From assembly GCF_003940805.1 (NCBI RefSeq), contig NZ_CP034328.1:2976001-3040000 (forward strand): a DNA stretch of 64,000 bases, given 5' to 3'. Below, piece by piece: positions 1-8,222 of this stretch. Position numbers and translations under genes: made by a program. Each line of letters begins with the position of its first letter. Position 1 is the stretch's first letter. This DNA comes from Tabrizicola piscis (lineage in GTDB: Bacteria > Pseudomonadota > Alphaproteobacteria > Rhodobacterales > Rhodobacteraceae). The notes below the pieces were generated by a model. That model saw only the letters and a list, made by a program, of their open reading frames with translations. It did no database searches and was not told the origin of the DNA.

Positions 1-528
1 GCCTATGACCACTGCGAGTTGAAGCGGGGCGCGCGCAACACCGTCTTTGCCGATGGCAACCCCGAAGCGCGGGTGCTGATCCTTGGCGAAGCCCCGGGCC
101 GGGAGGAAGACCTTGAAGGCCGCCCCTTCGTTGGCCGTGCCGGGCAGTTGCTGGACCGCATGTTTGCGGCCATCGGGATGTCCCGCACCTCACCCGATCC
201 CCGGATGGCGCTGTACATCACCAATGTCATGCCCTGGCGCCCCCCTGCCAACCGTGACCCGGAGCCGGCCGAGATTGCCATGATGCAACCCTTTGTCGAG
301 CGTCACATCGCGCTGGTTGATCCTGATGTGATCGTCGTGATGGGCAACACGCCCCTGATGGCGCTGACCGGGGCCAAGGGCATCCTGCGGGCGCGGGGCA
401 ACTGGACGCAGGCCTTGGGCAAACCGCTGCTGCCGATGACGCATCCGGCCTACCTTCTGCGCAACCCCGCCGCCAAGCGTGAGGCCTGGGCCGATCTGCT
501 GGCCCTGCGGGGCAGGCTGCGGGGATGA
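1..528 (+). CDS. Uracil-DNA glycosylase, type 4-like (5' partial)
   Basis: Removes uracil from DNA at the start of base-excision repair, in the cytoplasm. The reading frame is open from the first base, so the true start lies upstream of the window. Seen: GEAPGREEDLEGRPFVGRAG, the family's first catalytic/uracil-pocket motif (GEAPG...GxPFVGxAG), then YITNVMPWRPPANR, a typical second block, and the C-terminal motif MTHPAYLLRNP carrying the conserved His. Type 4 enzymes normally have an N-terminal Fe-S cluster domain; one Cys is visible just before the cut (residue 5 of the fragment, DHCELK), consistent with that. The last bases overlap the next gene start (ATGA), so the two are probably co-transcribed. 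Confidence 0.9.
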   Translation, partial: AYDHCELKRGARNTVFADGNPEARVLILGEAPGREEDLEGRPFVGRAGQLLDRMFAAIGMSRTSPDPRMALYITNVMPWRPPANRDPEPAEIAMMQPFVERHIALVDPDVIVVMGNTPLMALTGAKGILRARGNWTQALGKPLLPMTHPAYLLRNPAAKREAWADLLALRGRLRG

Positions 529-1154
529 TGCTTGCGGTCGATCCCCTTGTCCTTCTGGCGTTCATCCCTGCGGGCCTTGCGCTGAACCTGACGCCGGGGG
601 CGGACATGATGTTCTGCCTTGGGCAGGGGCTGCGCGGGGGGCGGCGGGCGGCGATGGCGGCGAACTTTGGCATCGCGGCGGGGGGGATGGTGCATGTCAC
701 GCTGGCCGCCCTTGGCCTTGGCGCGCTGGTCGCGACCCATCCGGCGGCGTTCGAGGCGATCCGCTGGCTGGGCGTGGCGTATCTGTTGTGGCTGGCCCTG
801 TCGGCGCTGCGGTCGCCCTTGCCCACGGGCACCGAGGTCAGCCCCAGCCCCGCGCTTCGCGTGTTCGGGCAGGCGCTGATGGTCAACCTGCTGAACCCCA
901 AGGTCATTCTGTTCATTCTGGCGTTCCTGCCGCAGTTCGTGGATCCTGCCCGCCCGATCCTGCCGCAGTTCCTGACGCTTGGGGTGGTGTTCAGCCTTGG
1001 CGGGCTGATCGTGAACGGGACAGTCGGGCTTTTCGCCGGATCCATCGGCCAGCGCTTGGCGCGGTCTGCCGGCTTTGCCCGCTGGCTTGGCCGGATCAGC
1101 GCGGGTATCTTCGGCGCGCTGGCGCTGCGTCTGGCGCTGCTGCAAAGGACCTGA
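525..1154 (+). CDS. LysE/RhtB family translocator
   Basis: Small inner-membrane exporter of the LysE superfamily, whose members export amino acids or similar small solutes; the substrate cannot be read from sequence. The 209-residue length is normal. Seen: N-terminal helix followed by the family hallmark NLTPGADMMFCLGQGLRGG (residues ~21-39), the middle motif NLLNPKVILFILAFLPQF, and about six hydrophobic segments. The start ATG overlaps the stop of the glycosylase gene and moaB follows after one base, so the three form one operon. An in-frame ATG one codon later (528) is an equally good start. Confidence 0.88.
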   Translation: MMLAVDPLVLLAFIPAGLALNLTPGADMMFCLGQGLRGGRRAAMAANFGIAAGGMVHVTLAALGLGALVATHPAAFEAIRWLGVAYLLWLALSALRSPLPTGTEVSPSPALRVFGQALMVNLLNPKVILFILAFLPQFVDPARPILPQFLTLGVVFSLGGLIVNGTVGLFAGSIGQRLARSAGFARWLGRISAGIFGALALRLALLQRT

Positions 1155-1155
1155 C

Positions 1156-1698
1156 ATGTCGCGCATTGACGAAAGCCTGCCCTTCCATCCGGTCCGCATC
1201 GCCGTGCTGACGGTCAGCGACACCCGGACCCCCGACACGGACCGGTCCGGTGACACGCTGGTCGAGCGGTTGACGGGGGCAGGGCATATGCTGGCGGCGC
1301 GCGGGATCGTGCCGGATGAGCGCGCCACCATCGCCGCCCGGCTGCGGGACTGGATCGCCGACCCCGGGGTGGATGCCATCCTGACCACGGGGGGCACTGG
1401 CCTGACCGGGCGGGATGTCACGGTGGAAGCGCACCGGGATGTCTATGAGAAAGAGATCGAGGCGTTCGGGACGGTGTTCACCCTCGTCAGCATGCAGAAG
1501 ATCGGCACCAGCGCCGTGCAAAGCCGCGCCTGTGGCGGTGTGGCGGGGGGGACCTACCTATTTGCGCTGCCCGGCAGCCCCGGGGCGTGCCGGGATGCCT
1601 GGGACGAAATTCTGGTCCTTCAGTTCGACAGCCGCCACCGCCCCTGCAACTTTGTCGAAATCATGCCGCGGCTGGAAGAGCATTTGCGACGGAAATAG
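1156..1698 (+). CDS. moaB: Molybdenum cofactor biosynthesis protein B
   Basis: MoaB/MogA-fold protein of molybdopterin cofactor synthesis; it adenylylates or binds molybdopterin before molybdenum insertion. The 180-residue length fits MoaB. Seen: LTVSDTRTPDTDRSGDTL near the N-terminus and the molybdopterin-binding block ILTTGGTGLTGRDVT (residues ~75-90), followed by SMQKIGTSAVQSRACGG and the LPGSPGAC segment. The ATG chosen begins MSRIDESLPFHP and lies directly after the exporter's stop codon; the longer open frame upstream is antifamily sequence. No other molybdopterin genes are in the window, so its presence here reflects operon drift rather than a cofactor cluster. Confidence 0.93.
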   Translation: MSRIDESLPFHPVRIAVLTVSDTRTPDTDRSGDTLVERLTGAGHMLAARGIVPDERATIAARLRDWIADPGVDAILTTGGTGLTGRDVTVEAHRDVYEKEIEAFGTVFTLVSMQKIGTSAVQSRACGGVAGGTYLFALPGSPGACRDAWDEILVLQFDSRHRPCNFVEIMPRLEEHLRRK

Positions 1699-1792
1699 CC
1701 GCCCGGCGCGTAACATCTGCGTATGCCGGGCCATCTTTGCTGGTGTTGTGCTGCTGTTGCGCTAGGTCTTGGCCACCAATCAAGAGGCAGGT

Positions 1793-3241
1793 ATGCGGTT
1801 TCTGAGGCGAAGTCTGACGGGGCTCTTCCTTCTTGCGGTGACGCTGGGCCTTCTGGGGCTGGCAGCTGTGACGGTGGGAAATGCCCTGCGGCAAAGCCTT
1901 TCCGATGATCGCCCCGGCCGCACCCCCGAAGAACGCGTGGTCGCGGCCAATGTGCTGACCCTGACGCCGGGAACGGTCACACCGCAGATGACCGCCTTCG
2001 GCAAGGTCGAGGCGCGGCGGACGCTGGAACTGCGGAGCCGGGCCGGGGGCACGGTGGTCTGGGTTGCGGACAGCTTTCGCAACGGACTTGCCGTGACTGA
2101 AGGCGAGGTGCTGGTCCGGTTGGACCCGGCCCCGGCGGCTGAGGCGCTTGCGCTTGCGCAGGCGGGCCTGACCGAGGCGCGTGCCGCAGCGGATGAGGCG
2201 GTGGCTGCAGTGGATCTGGCCCGCGACGACCTTGCAGCAGCCGAGGCGCAGGTGGAGTTGCGGCGGCAGGCCTTGGCCCGGCAACAGGACCTTGCCGCGC
2301 GCGGGGCGGGGTCTTCGCAAGCGGTCGAGACGGCAGAACTGGCGCTGTCGGCGGCGGATCAGTCGGTGCTGTCGCGGCGGCAGGCCTTGGCTTCCGCCAT
2401 CGCGCGGGTGGATCAGACGGCAGTTGCGGTGACGCGGGCCGAGATCGCCCTGACCGAAGCGGAACGCGGACTTGCGGATACCGAACTGCGCGCCGGGCTG
2501 GCGGGCCGTGTCGATGGCGTGACACTGGTGACCGGAGCCGTCGTCGGCGCGAATGAAGTGTTCGGGCGGATCGTCGACCTGCTGGCGCTGGACGTGGCCG
2601 TGCGCTTGTCGACGGCGCAGTTCGGCGGCCTGCTTGGATCTGATGGCGCCTTGCGCGACGCGCTTGTCACCGTCCGTCCGGGTGGCGCGGGCGAGGTGAC
2701 CTTGACGGGCCGGCTGGACCGGGTGGGTGCGGCGGTTGGCGAAGGTCAGACCGGTCGTCTGGTCTATGTCGCCATGGACGCCGCACCGGGTGTGGAAACC
2801 TTGTTGCAGCCGGGCGACTTCGTGTCGGTCAGCATCGAGGAGGCAGCTTTGCCAGATGCTGCGGTGTTGCCCGCCACGGCATTGGGGCGCAACGGCACCC
2901 TGCTTGCCCTTGGCGCCGAGGATCGGCTGGAGGAAGTCGCGGTTGATGTCCTGCGGCGGCACGGCGATGACGTGATCATCCGCGTGGGCAGCCTTGCCGG
3001 GCGTGATGTGGTGTCCGAAAGGTCGGCCTTTCTGGGTGACGGCATCCGCATTCGCCCGATCCGCCCGCAGGCCGCGGCTGATGTCTTTCTGACCCCCGAA
3101 CGCCGGGCGGTTCTGATGGCGCTGGTCGAAGCCAGTCAATCGCTTGCCGAGGCGGAAAAGACCGCCCTGCTGCGCGCGCTTGAAGCGGAAACCGTTCCGG
3201 CCGAGATGATCGACCGGCTGGAGCGGCGGATGGACGGGTAA
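1793..3241 (+). CDS. RND efflux periplasmic adaptor (HlyD/AcrA family)
   Basis: Membrane-fusion protein linking an inner-membrane RND pump to an outer-membrane channel. Seen: N-terminal membrane anchor (LTGLFLLAVTLGLLGLAAVTV), then a split lipoyl/barrel-sandwich domain (TAFGKVEARRTLELRSRAGG... and LAGRVDGVTLVTGAVVGANE) around a long Ala/Glu-rich coiled-coil hairpin (residues ~120-245), then a beta-barrel region. Length 482 is somewhat above the usual ~380-420 because of a C-terminal tail of about 55 residues. Start at ATG 1793 is preferred over TTG 1769 because an AGAGG ribosome site sits 4-8 bases upstream. It ends one base before the permease gene, an operon pair; no outer-membrane partner is in the window. 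Confidence 0.9.
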   Translation: MRFLRRSLTGLFLLAVTLGLLGLAAVTVGNALRQSLSDDRPGRTPEERVVAANVLTLTPGTVTPQMTAFGKVEARRTLELRSRAGGTVVWVADSFRNGLAVTEGEVLVRLDPAPAAEALALAQAGLTEARAAADEAVAAVDLARDDLAAAEAQVELRRQALARQQDLAARGAGSSQAVETAELALSAADQSVLSRRQALASAIARVDQTAVAVTRAEIALTEAERGLADTELRAGLAGRVDGVTLVTGAVVGANEVFGRIVDLLALDVAVRLSTAQFGGLLGSDGALRDALVTVRPGGAGEVTLTGRLDRVGAAVGEGQTGRLVYVAMDAAPGVETLLQPGDFVSVSIEEAALPDAAVLPATALGRNGTLLALGAEDRLEEVAVDVLRRHGDDVIIRVGSLAGRDVVSERSAFLGDGIRIRPIRPQAAADVFLTPERRAVLMALVEASQSLAEAEKTALLRALEAETVPAEMIDRLERRMDG

Positions 3242-3242
3242 G

Positions 3243-6200
3243 ATGGACCTGATCCGCTACTTTGCCCGCCACCGGACCATTGCCAACCTGCTGCTGGTCC
3301 TCATGGTGGTGGCGGGGGTTGTCGCCGCGTCCAACATGCGGGCGCAGTACTTTCCCGATGTGATCCTGAACGAGGTTGGCGTCACCGTCGTCTGGGATGG
3401 TGCCGGGGCCGAAGATGTCGACCGCGCGATTGTTCAGGTGCTGGAGCCGGTGTTTCTGGCGATTGACGGGGTGGCGGGCGTGACATCCAGCGCCAGTGAG
3501 GGCCGCGCCGACATTGATCTTGAATTCGAACCGAAATTCGACCTTGCCGCCGCCGAGGAAGAGGTGCAGGCCGCCGTCGACGCGGTCAACACCCTGCCCG
3601 AAGGATCCGAAGATCCGATAGTTGCCTCGGCGGCCTGGCGGGACCGGGTCACGGATGTGCTGATCAGCGGGCCGGTGGGCGTGGATCAGTTGGCGCGTTT
3701 CGCCGATGAATTCACTGGCCGCCTGTTTTCAGCCGGGATCACGCGCGCCACCATCACCGGGCTGGCCAGCCCGGAACTGGTGGTGGAAATCCCGTCGACC
3801 GTGCTGATGCGCCACGACATCACCATGGCCGACGTGGCCAGCGCCATCGCTGCTGCCGTGGCGGATTCCCCGGCGGGCGAACTGGGTGAGGGCGCGCGGC
3901 TGCGGACCGGGACGGAACGGCGGACGGCGGCGGAAATCGGGGCGATCATCCTGCGGTCGGCCCCGGATGGCAGCACGCTGACTGTGGGCGACATCGCCAC
4001 CCTTCGCGCCAACAGCGTCAACTCGGTGCGGGCGTCCTTTGTCGGGGACAACCCGGCGATGGCCATCCGGGTGGACCGGGCCGATGACGGTGACGCGATC
4101 CGCATGCAGGCCACCGTTTCGGACGTCGCAGCGCAGATGCAGCTTGGCCTGCCGCCCGGTGTGACGGTGGAACTGGTCCGCACACGGGCCGAACAGATCA
4201 GCGACCGGCTGGTCCTGTTGATCGACAATGGCCTGACCGGGCTGGCGCTGGTGCTGGGGCTGCTGTTCCTGTTCCTGAACGCCCGCATCGCCTTTTGGGT
4301 CGCGGCGGGCATTCCTGCGGCCATGATCGCGGCGCTTGCCGGAATGTGGGCGCTTGGGGTGACGCTGAACATGATGTCGCTCTTTGCGCTGATCATCATG
4401 CTGGGCATCGTGGTCGATGACGCCATCGTGGTTGGCGAACACGCCGACTTCCGCGTGCGCAAGCTGGGGGAACCGCCTGCGCTGGCCGCCGAAAACGCCG
4501 CGCGCTGGATGGCGGCACCGGTCTTTGCGTCCTCCATCACCACGATCATCGCCTTCCTTGGCCTGCTGGCCGTCGGCGGGCGGTTTGGTGAGCTGATCCT
4601 GGCCATCCCGCTGACGGTGGTGGTGGTGCTGATCGCCTCGCTGGTGGAGTGTTTCCTGATCCTGCCGAACCACCTGAAACATTCGCTCACCGCCACAGGG
4701 GAGGACCGCTGGTACGACTGGCCCTCGCGTCAGGTGAACCGGGGCATGGCATGGTTTGAAACCTGGGTCATCCGCCCGGTCATGCGCTGGGTGATCATCG
4801 CGCGCTATCCCGTGCTGGCCGCCACGGTGCTGGCGCTGGCGCTGCAGGTGGCGCTGTTCATCCGGGGTGACGTCCAGTTCCGCTTCTTCGCCCCGCCCGA
4901 ACAGGCCTCGGTCAGCGGCAGTTTTTCCATGCTGCCCGGTGCCACGCGCGACGACACGCTGGAGATGCTGCGCGAATTGCAGCGCGCGACCGATGCGGTC
5001 ATGGCGCGGTTCGAGGCCGAGCATGGCCAGAGCCCGGCCACCTTCGTGCTGGCGGAAATCGGCGGCGGGGTCGGGCGCAGGCTGGCCGGTGCCGACACCA
5101 AGGGGCCAGACCTGATCGGCTCGATCTCGATGGAACTGATCAGCCCCGACCAGCGGCCCTATCCCACGTCCGAGGTCATCACGGCCCTGCAGGACGAGGT
5201 TGTGGCGCATCCGCTTCTGGAAGAGCTTAGCTTCCGGAACGCGTTTTTCGGGCCGGGGGGCGATTCCCTGTCCGTCGACTTTTACGGTGGCGAAGCCGAG
5301 ACGCTGAAAGCAGCGGCTGAGGCCCTTAAGGCAGAGCTTTCGGCCTATCCCGAAGTGTCGGGCCTGGAAGATTCGCTGTCCTATGACAAGGAAGAGCTGA
5401 TCCTGACCCTGACCCCGCAGGGTGACGCCTTGGGCTTTGACACCGCCACCCTTGGCCGCGCCCTGCGCGAACGGCTGAGCGGGATCGAAGCGGCGACCTT
5501 CCCCGATGGCCCGCGCGAGGCGTCCATCCGGGTGGAACTGCCGGAAGCGGAACTGACGGCGGATTTCCTGAACACCAGCCTGATCCGCGCCGGGGCCGGG
5601 GTCTATGTGCCCTTGTCCGAAATCGTTCAGGTGGAAAGCCGGTCTGGCTTTTCAACGGTGCGGCGCGAAAACGGGCAGCGCACCGTCAGCGTGACCGGCG
5701 CGCTTGCCGAGGACGACCCGGCCCGTGCCACCGAAGTGCAGCGCGCCCTGAACGAAGAGATCCTGCCCCGCGTGGCGCAGGAATTCGGGCTGGACTGGCA
5801 GCTTTCCGGCCAGGCCGCGGATGAGCGCGAGTTTCTGGGGGGCGCCGCCGTTGGGCTGGTGCTGTGCCTGCTGGGCATCTACCTGGCGCTCGCCTGGATC
5901 TTCGCGCATTGGACGCGGCCGCTGGTCGTGATGTCGGTGATCCCCTTCGGCCTTGTCGGCGCGGTCTTCGGACATTGGGTCTGGGGGATGCCGTTGTCGA
6001 TGTTCTCCATCGTTGGGCTGATCGGCATGGCGGGGATCATCGTCAACGACAGCATCGTTCTGGTCAGCACCATCGACCAGTATTCAGAACGCCGCGGCTT
6101 GCGACCGGCGATCATCGACGGCGTGGCCGACCGGTTCCGCCCGGTCCTGCTGACGACCCTGACCACGGTGCTGGGGCTGGCGCCGTTGCTTTACGAAGAA

Positions 6201-6608
6201 TCGTCTCAGGCCGAGTTCCTGAAGCCCACGGTGATCACGCTGGTGTTCGGCCTTGGGTTCGGGATGCTGCTGGTGCTGGTCGTAGTCCCGGCCCTGCTGG
6301 CCGCGCAAACCGATGTCGCCCGCGCCTTCCGCGCCTTGAAGCGGGTTATGCGCCGTGGCCCGCGCGGGGCGCGTCTGGCCGTGGCAGCAGGGGCGGCGGG
6401 GATGCTGGCGCTGGCCGCTGTCCTGCCGCTTTGGTCTGCGCTGACCGGGGCTTTGCCGGGCTGGCTGATGGCGCTGTGGCCAGAGTTGGCCGGCGCGCCC
6501 GTTGGCCTGACAGCGGCGGGGCTGTTTCTGATCGGAGCGCTGGCCCTTTGGGTGGTGTCGGCCCTTGCCGCGCTGGTCACCCTGCGTCAGCAGCGCGGTC
6601 AGGGCTAG
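3243..6608 (+). CDS. RND family efflux permease (AcrB-like) with extra C-terminal helices
   Basis: Proton-driven inner-membrane efflux pump of the HAE-type RND superfamily. Seen: N-terminal TM1 and MRAQYFPDV start typical of the family, the TM4 proton-relay acidic pair in GIVVDDAIVVGE (Asp392-Asp393), the TM10 equivalent GIIVNDSIVLV, and two large periplasmic loops. At 1,121 residues it exceeds the usual ~1,020-1,050. After the normal TM12 (VVVPALLAA) there is a basic linker and two further hydrophobic segments (about residues 1040-1060 and 1085-1110). It is paired with the upstream adaptor gene; substrates (drugs, lipids, metals) cannot be told from sequence. Confidence 0.92.
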   Translation: MDLIRYFARHRTIANLLLVLMVVAGVVAASNMRAQYFPDVILNEVGVTVVWDGAGAEDVDRAIVQVLEPVFLAIDGVAGVTSSASEGRADIDLEFEPKFDLAAAEEEVQAAVDAVNTLPEGSEDPIVASAAWRDRVTDVLISGPVGVDQLARFADEFTGRLFSAGITRATITGLASPELVVEIPSTVLMRHDITMADVASAIAAAVADSPAGELGEGARLRTGTERRTAAEIGAIILRSAPDGSTLTVGDIATLRANSVNSVRASFVGDNPAMAIRVDRADDGDAIRMQATVSDVAAQMQLGLPPGVTVELVRTRAEQISDRLVLLIDNGLTGLALVLGLLFLFLNARIAFWVAAGIPAAMIAALAGMWALGVTLNMMSLFALIIMLGIVVDDAIVVGEHADFRVRKLGEPPALAAENAARWMAAPVFASSITTIIAFLGLLAVGGRFGELILAIPLTVVVVLIASLVECFLILPNHLKHSLTATGEDRWYDWPSRQVNRGMAWFETWVIRPVMRWVIIARYPVLAATVLALALQVALFIRGDVQFRFFAPPEQASVSGSFSMLPGATRDDTLEMLRELQRATDAVMARFEAEHGQSPATFVLAEIGGGVGRRLAGADTKGPDLIGSISMELISPDQRPYPTSEVITALQDEVVAHPLLEELSFRNAFFGPGGDSLSVDFYGGEAETLKAAAEALKAELSAYPEVSGLEDSLSYDKEELILTLTPQGDALGFDTATLGRALRERLSGIEAATFPDGPREASIRVELPEAELTADFLNTSLIRAGAGVYVPLSEIVQVESRSGFSTVRRENGQRTVSVTGALAEDDPARATEVQRALNEEILPRVAQEFGLDWQLSGQAADEREFLGGAAVGLVLCLLGIYLALAWIFAHWTRPLVVMSVIPFGLVGAVFGHWVWGMPLSMFSIVGLIGMAGIIVNDSIVLVSTIDQYSERRGLRPAIIDGVADRFRPVLLTTLTTVLGLAPLLYEESSQAEFLKPTVITLVFGLGFGMLLVLVVVPALLAAQTDVARAFRALKRVMRRGPRGARLAVAAGAAGMLALAAVLPLWSALTGALPGWLMALWPELAGAPVGLTAAGLFLIGALALWVVSALAALVTLRQQRGQG

Positions 6609-6668
6609 GCCGTTCCTCCCGCAGTCCGGTTCCGGCAGCAAGGCGCGACAGCGGGCAGCTTTGCAACG

Positions 6669-7466
6669 TCAAGGCGCCGGGCAGCCCCGAACCTCGATCG
6701 CGCGGCCTTGCGACAGGATCGTCATCACCACCCCGGACCGGTCAAGGGCAAAGGGCGCCCCGTCGGGTGGAACCAGTTCCGTCATCGTGACCAACTCCCC
6801 CCCCTCGCGCTGGGTCACGGCCTCGGACACCCAGACTGCGGGGTCGGCGGTTTCAAACGCCACAACCTCGGGGCTGCCCGGATCGGGAAGGCGCATCCGC
6901 GCGGTCAGGCGCAAGCCATCCGCAATCGGATCGACCACGCAAGACACCGTCGTCACCCCCGCATCAAGCGCCGAGGTGGCCAGTGTCTTCAGCGCGCTTC
7001 GGATCCCCTCATCCGGCGCGCCGGGGGGCATCAGGTCAGCGATCAGCGCAAGGTTGGCTGGCAGACAGATTTCGTCACAGACCCCAAGGTCAACCGACAC
7101 CTGCAGCTTGACAGGCATGGACGGGTCCACCGCCACCACCTCGATCGGCAAAAGCAGCCGGTCATGGTAGCCGATCGTCTGCATGCCGTTGGTTTCAAAC
7201 ACCGAAGGCGCGGGCCAGTGGATATGGACGGACTTCACATTCGTCGAACCTGACCAGTCAAAGCTGGGGGGAATGCCCGCCTCGCCCGGGCTGCGCCAAT
7301 AGGTTTTCCATCCCGGCGCAAGGGTCATGTCCATGGCCGCCATATGCGCGCCGCTGTCCATCTGCCACCCGGGGCGCAAGATGGCGGACAGGACATCATC
7401 CTGCGTGGTTGCAGCCGCCGGTGTGGTCGTCAGGGCGAGAAGAAGGGAAAGCACGGTTCTGGTCAT
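6669..7466 (-). CDS. Periplasmic DsbD N-domain-like protein
   Basis: Exported protein matching the immunoglobulin-like N-terminal (alpha) domain of the thiol:disulfide transporter DsbD, here without the transmembrane and thioredoxin parts; 265 residues. Seen: cleavable signal peptide (MTRTVLSLLLALTTTPAAA), the block YWRSPGEAGIPPSFDWSGS, and a Cys pair in VCDEICLPA, corresponding to the redox pair of the family. Family members are thought to pass electrons to periplasmic partners such as c-type cytochrome maturation or ScsB-like systems; the partner here is unknown. ATG 7466 was taken because the signal peptide starts there; upstream in-frame sequence is not exported-protein-like. It converges with the RND gene and is divergent from yqgE. 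Confidence 0.8.
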   Translation of the reverse strand: MTRTVLSLLLALTTTPAAATTQDDVLSAILRPGWQMDSGAHMAAMDMTLAPGWKTYWRSPGEAGIPPSFDWSGSTNVKSVHIHWPAPSVFETNGMQTIGYHDRLLLPIEVVAVDPSMPVKLQVSVDLGVCDEICLPANLALIADLMPPGAPDEGIRSALKTLATSALDAGVTTVSCVVDPIADGLRLTARMRLPDPGSPEVVAFETADPAVWVSEAVTQREGGELVTMTELVPPDGAPFALDRSGVVMTILSQGRAIEVRGCPAP

Positions 7467-7603
7467 GCCAGCACCATAAAGAGTGACCTTCCCAAGGGAA
7501 ATCACTTTGCGGCGAAGGAACGTGAGCGTGATCTTCCGCCAAAGGGGCTTGAGACCCGCGCCCCCGGGGGCCATGTTGAGGGCATGGTTTCGGGAGCGAA
7601 AAC

Positions 7604-8161
7604 ATGATGGACCTGGCCGGACAGATCCTGATCGCGATGCCGGGCATGGCAGACCCGCGCTTTGACCGAAGCGTGATCCTGGTCTGTGCGCATTCGGGCG
7701 ATGGGGCCATGGGGCTGATCGTCAACAAGCCGCTGGAGGATCTGAGCTTTTCCGGGCTGCTGGAGCACCTTGGCATCCCCCGCGTGCCCGAGGGGCGGGA
7801 TATCCACGTCCATCTGGGCGGCCCGGTGGAGCGGGGGCGGGGGTTTGTCCTGCACTCCCCCGACTGGCAGATGGGCCGGGGCACGATGGCTGTGCCGGGC
7901 GGGTACGGCATGACCGCGACGACGGATATTCTGGAGGCTTTGGCCAAGGGCGGGGGGCCGGCCAACGCCTTGCTGGCGCTGGGCTATTCCGGCTGGGGGC
8001 CGGGCCAGCTGGAGGCCGAGATCGCGCGGAACGACTGGCTGACCTGTGATGCGGCGGAGGGGCTGGTGTTCGGGGCGGATGACCGGGTGAAATGGTCAGC
8101 GGCGCTGCGGGGGATGGGGATTGATCCTTTGACGCTGAGTGCGGCGGCGGGGCGAGCGTAG
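7604..8161 (+). CDS. YqgE/AlgH family protein
   Basis: Conserved single-domain protein of about 185 residues (UPF0301). Members are widespread, but their biochemical role is not settled; AlgH was named as a regulator of alginate genes in Pseudomonas. Seen: LAGQILIAMPGMADPRFDRSV at the N-terminus, GAMGLIVNKPL, the HLGGPVERGRGFVLH block and GYSGWGPGQLEAEI, which together are diagnostic. A GGGAG ribosome-binding site lies about 9 bases before the ATG. Monocistronic by position: divergent from the DsbD-like gene and convergent with the aldehyde dehydrogenase, with a hairpin terminator in between. Confidence 0.92.
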   Translation: MMDLAGQILIAMPGMADPRFDRSVILVCAHSGDGAMGLIVNKPLEDLSFSGLLEHLGIPRVPEGRDIHVHLGGPVERGRGFVLHSPDWQMGRGTMAVPGGYGMTATTDILEALAKGGGPANALLALGYSGWGPGQLEAEIARNDWLTCDAAEGLVFGADDRVKWSAALRGMGIDPLTLSAAAGRA

Positions 8162-8182
8162 CGGCCGCAAGGGATTGGGGGC

Positions 8183-8200
8183 GGTGGGTTGGCACCCACC
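8183..8200. terminator. Stem-loop between convergent genes
   Basis: Perfect 7-bp stem GGTGGGT / ACCCACC with loop TGGC, followed by CTACG. It lies between the yqgE stop and the end of the aldehyde dehydrogenase gene, the usual place for a bidirectional terminator. No T-tract follows. The hairpin at 26467-26484 is also followed by CTACG, so this may be a small dispersed repeat. Confidence 0.6.
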
Positions 8201-8222
8201 CTACGGCCAATCGCTGTTGGCC

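Noticed and set aside
1661..3139. Long minus-strand open frame (~490 codons) over the RND adaptor gene
   Set aside because: It is the antisense of a well-supported HlyD-family gene; its translation is basic low-complexity sequence typical of the complementary strand of GC-rich coding DNA, with no motif or ribosome site.
3729..5210. Long minus-strand open frame opposite the RND permease
   Set aside because: His/Gln/Arg-rich shadow of the permease, no recognisable domain; the plus-strand gene has full family motifs.
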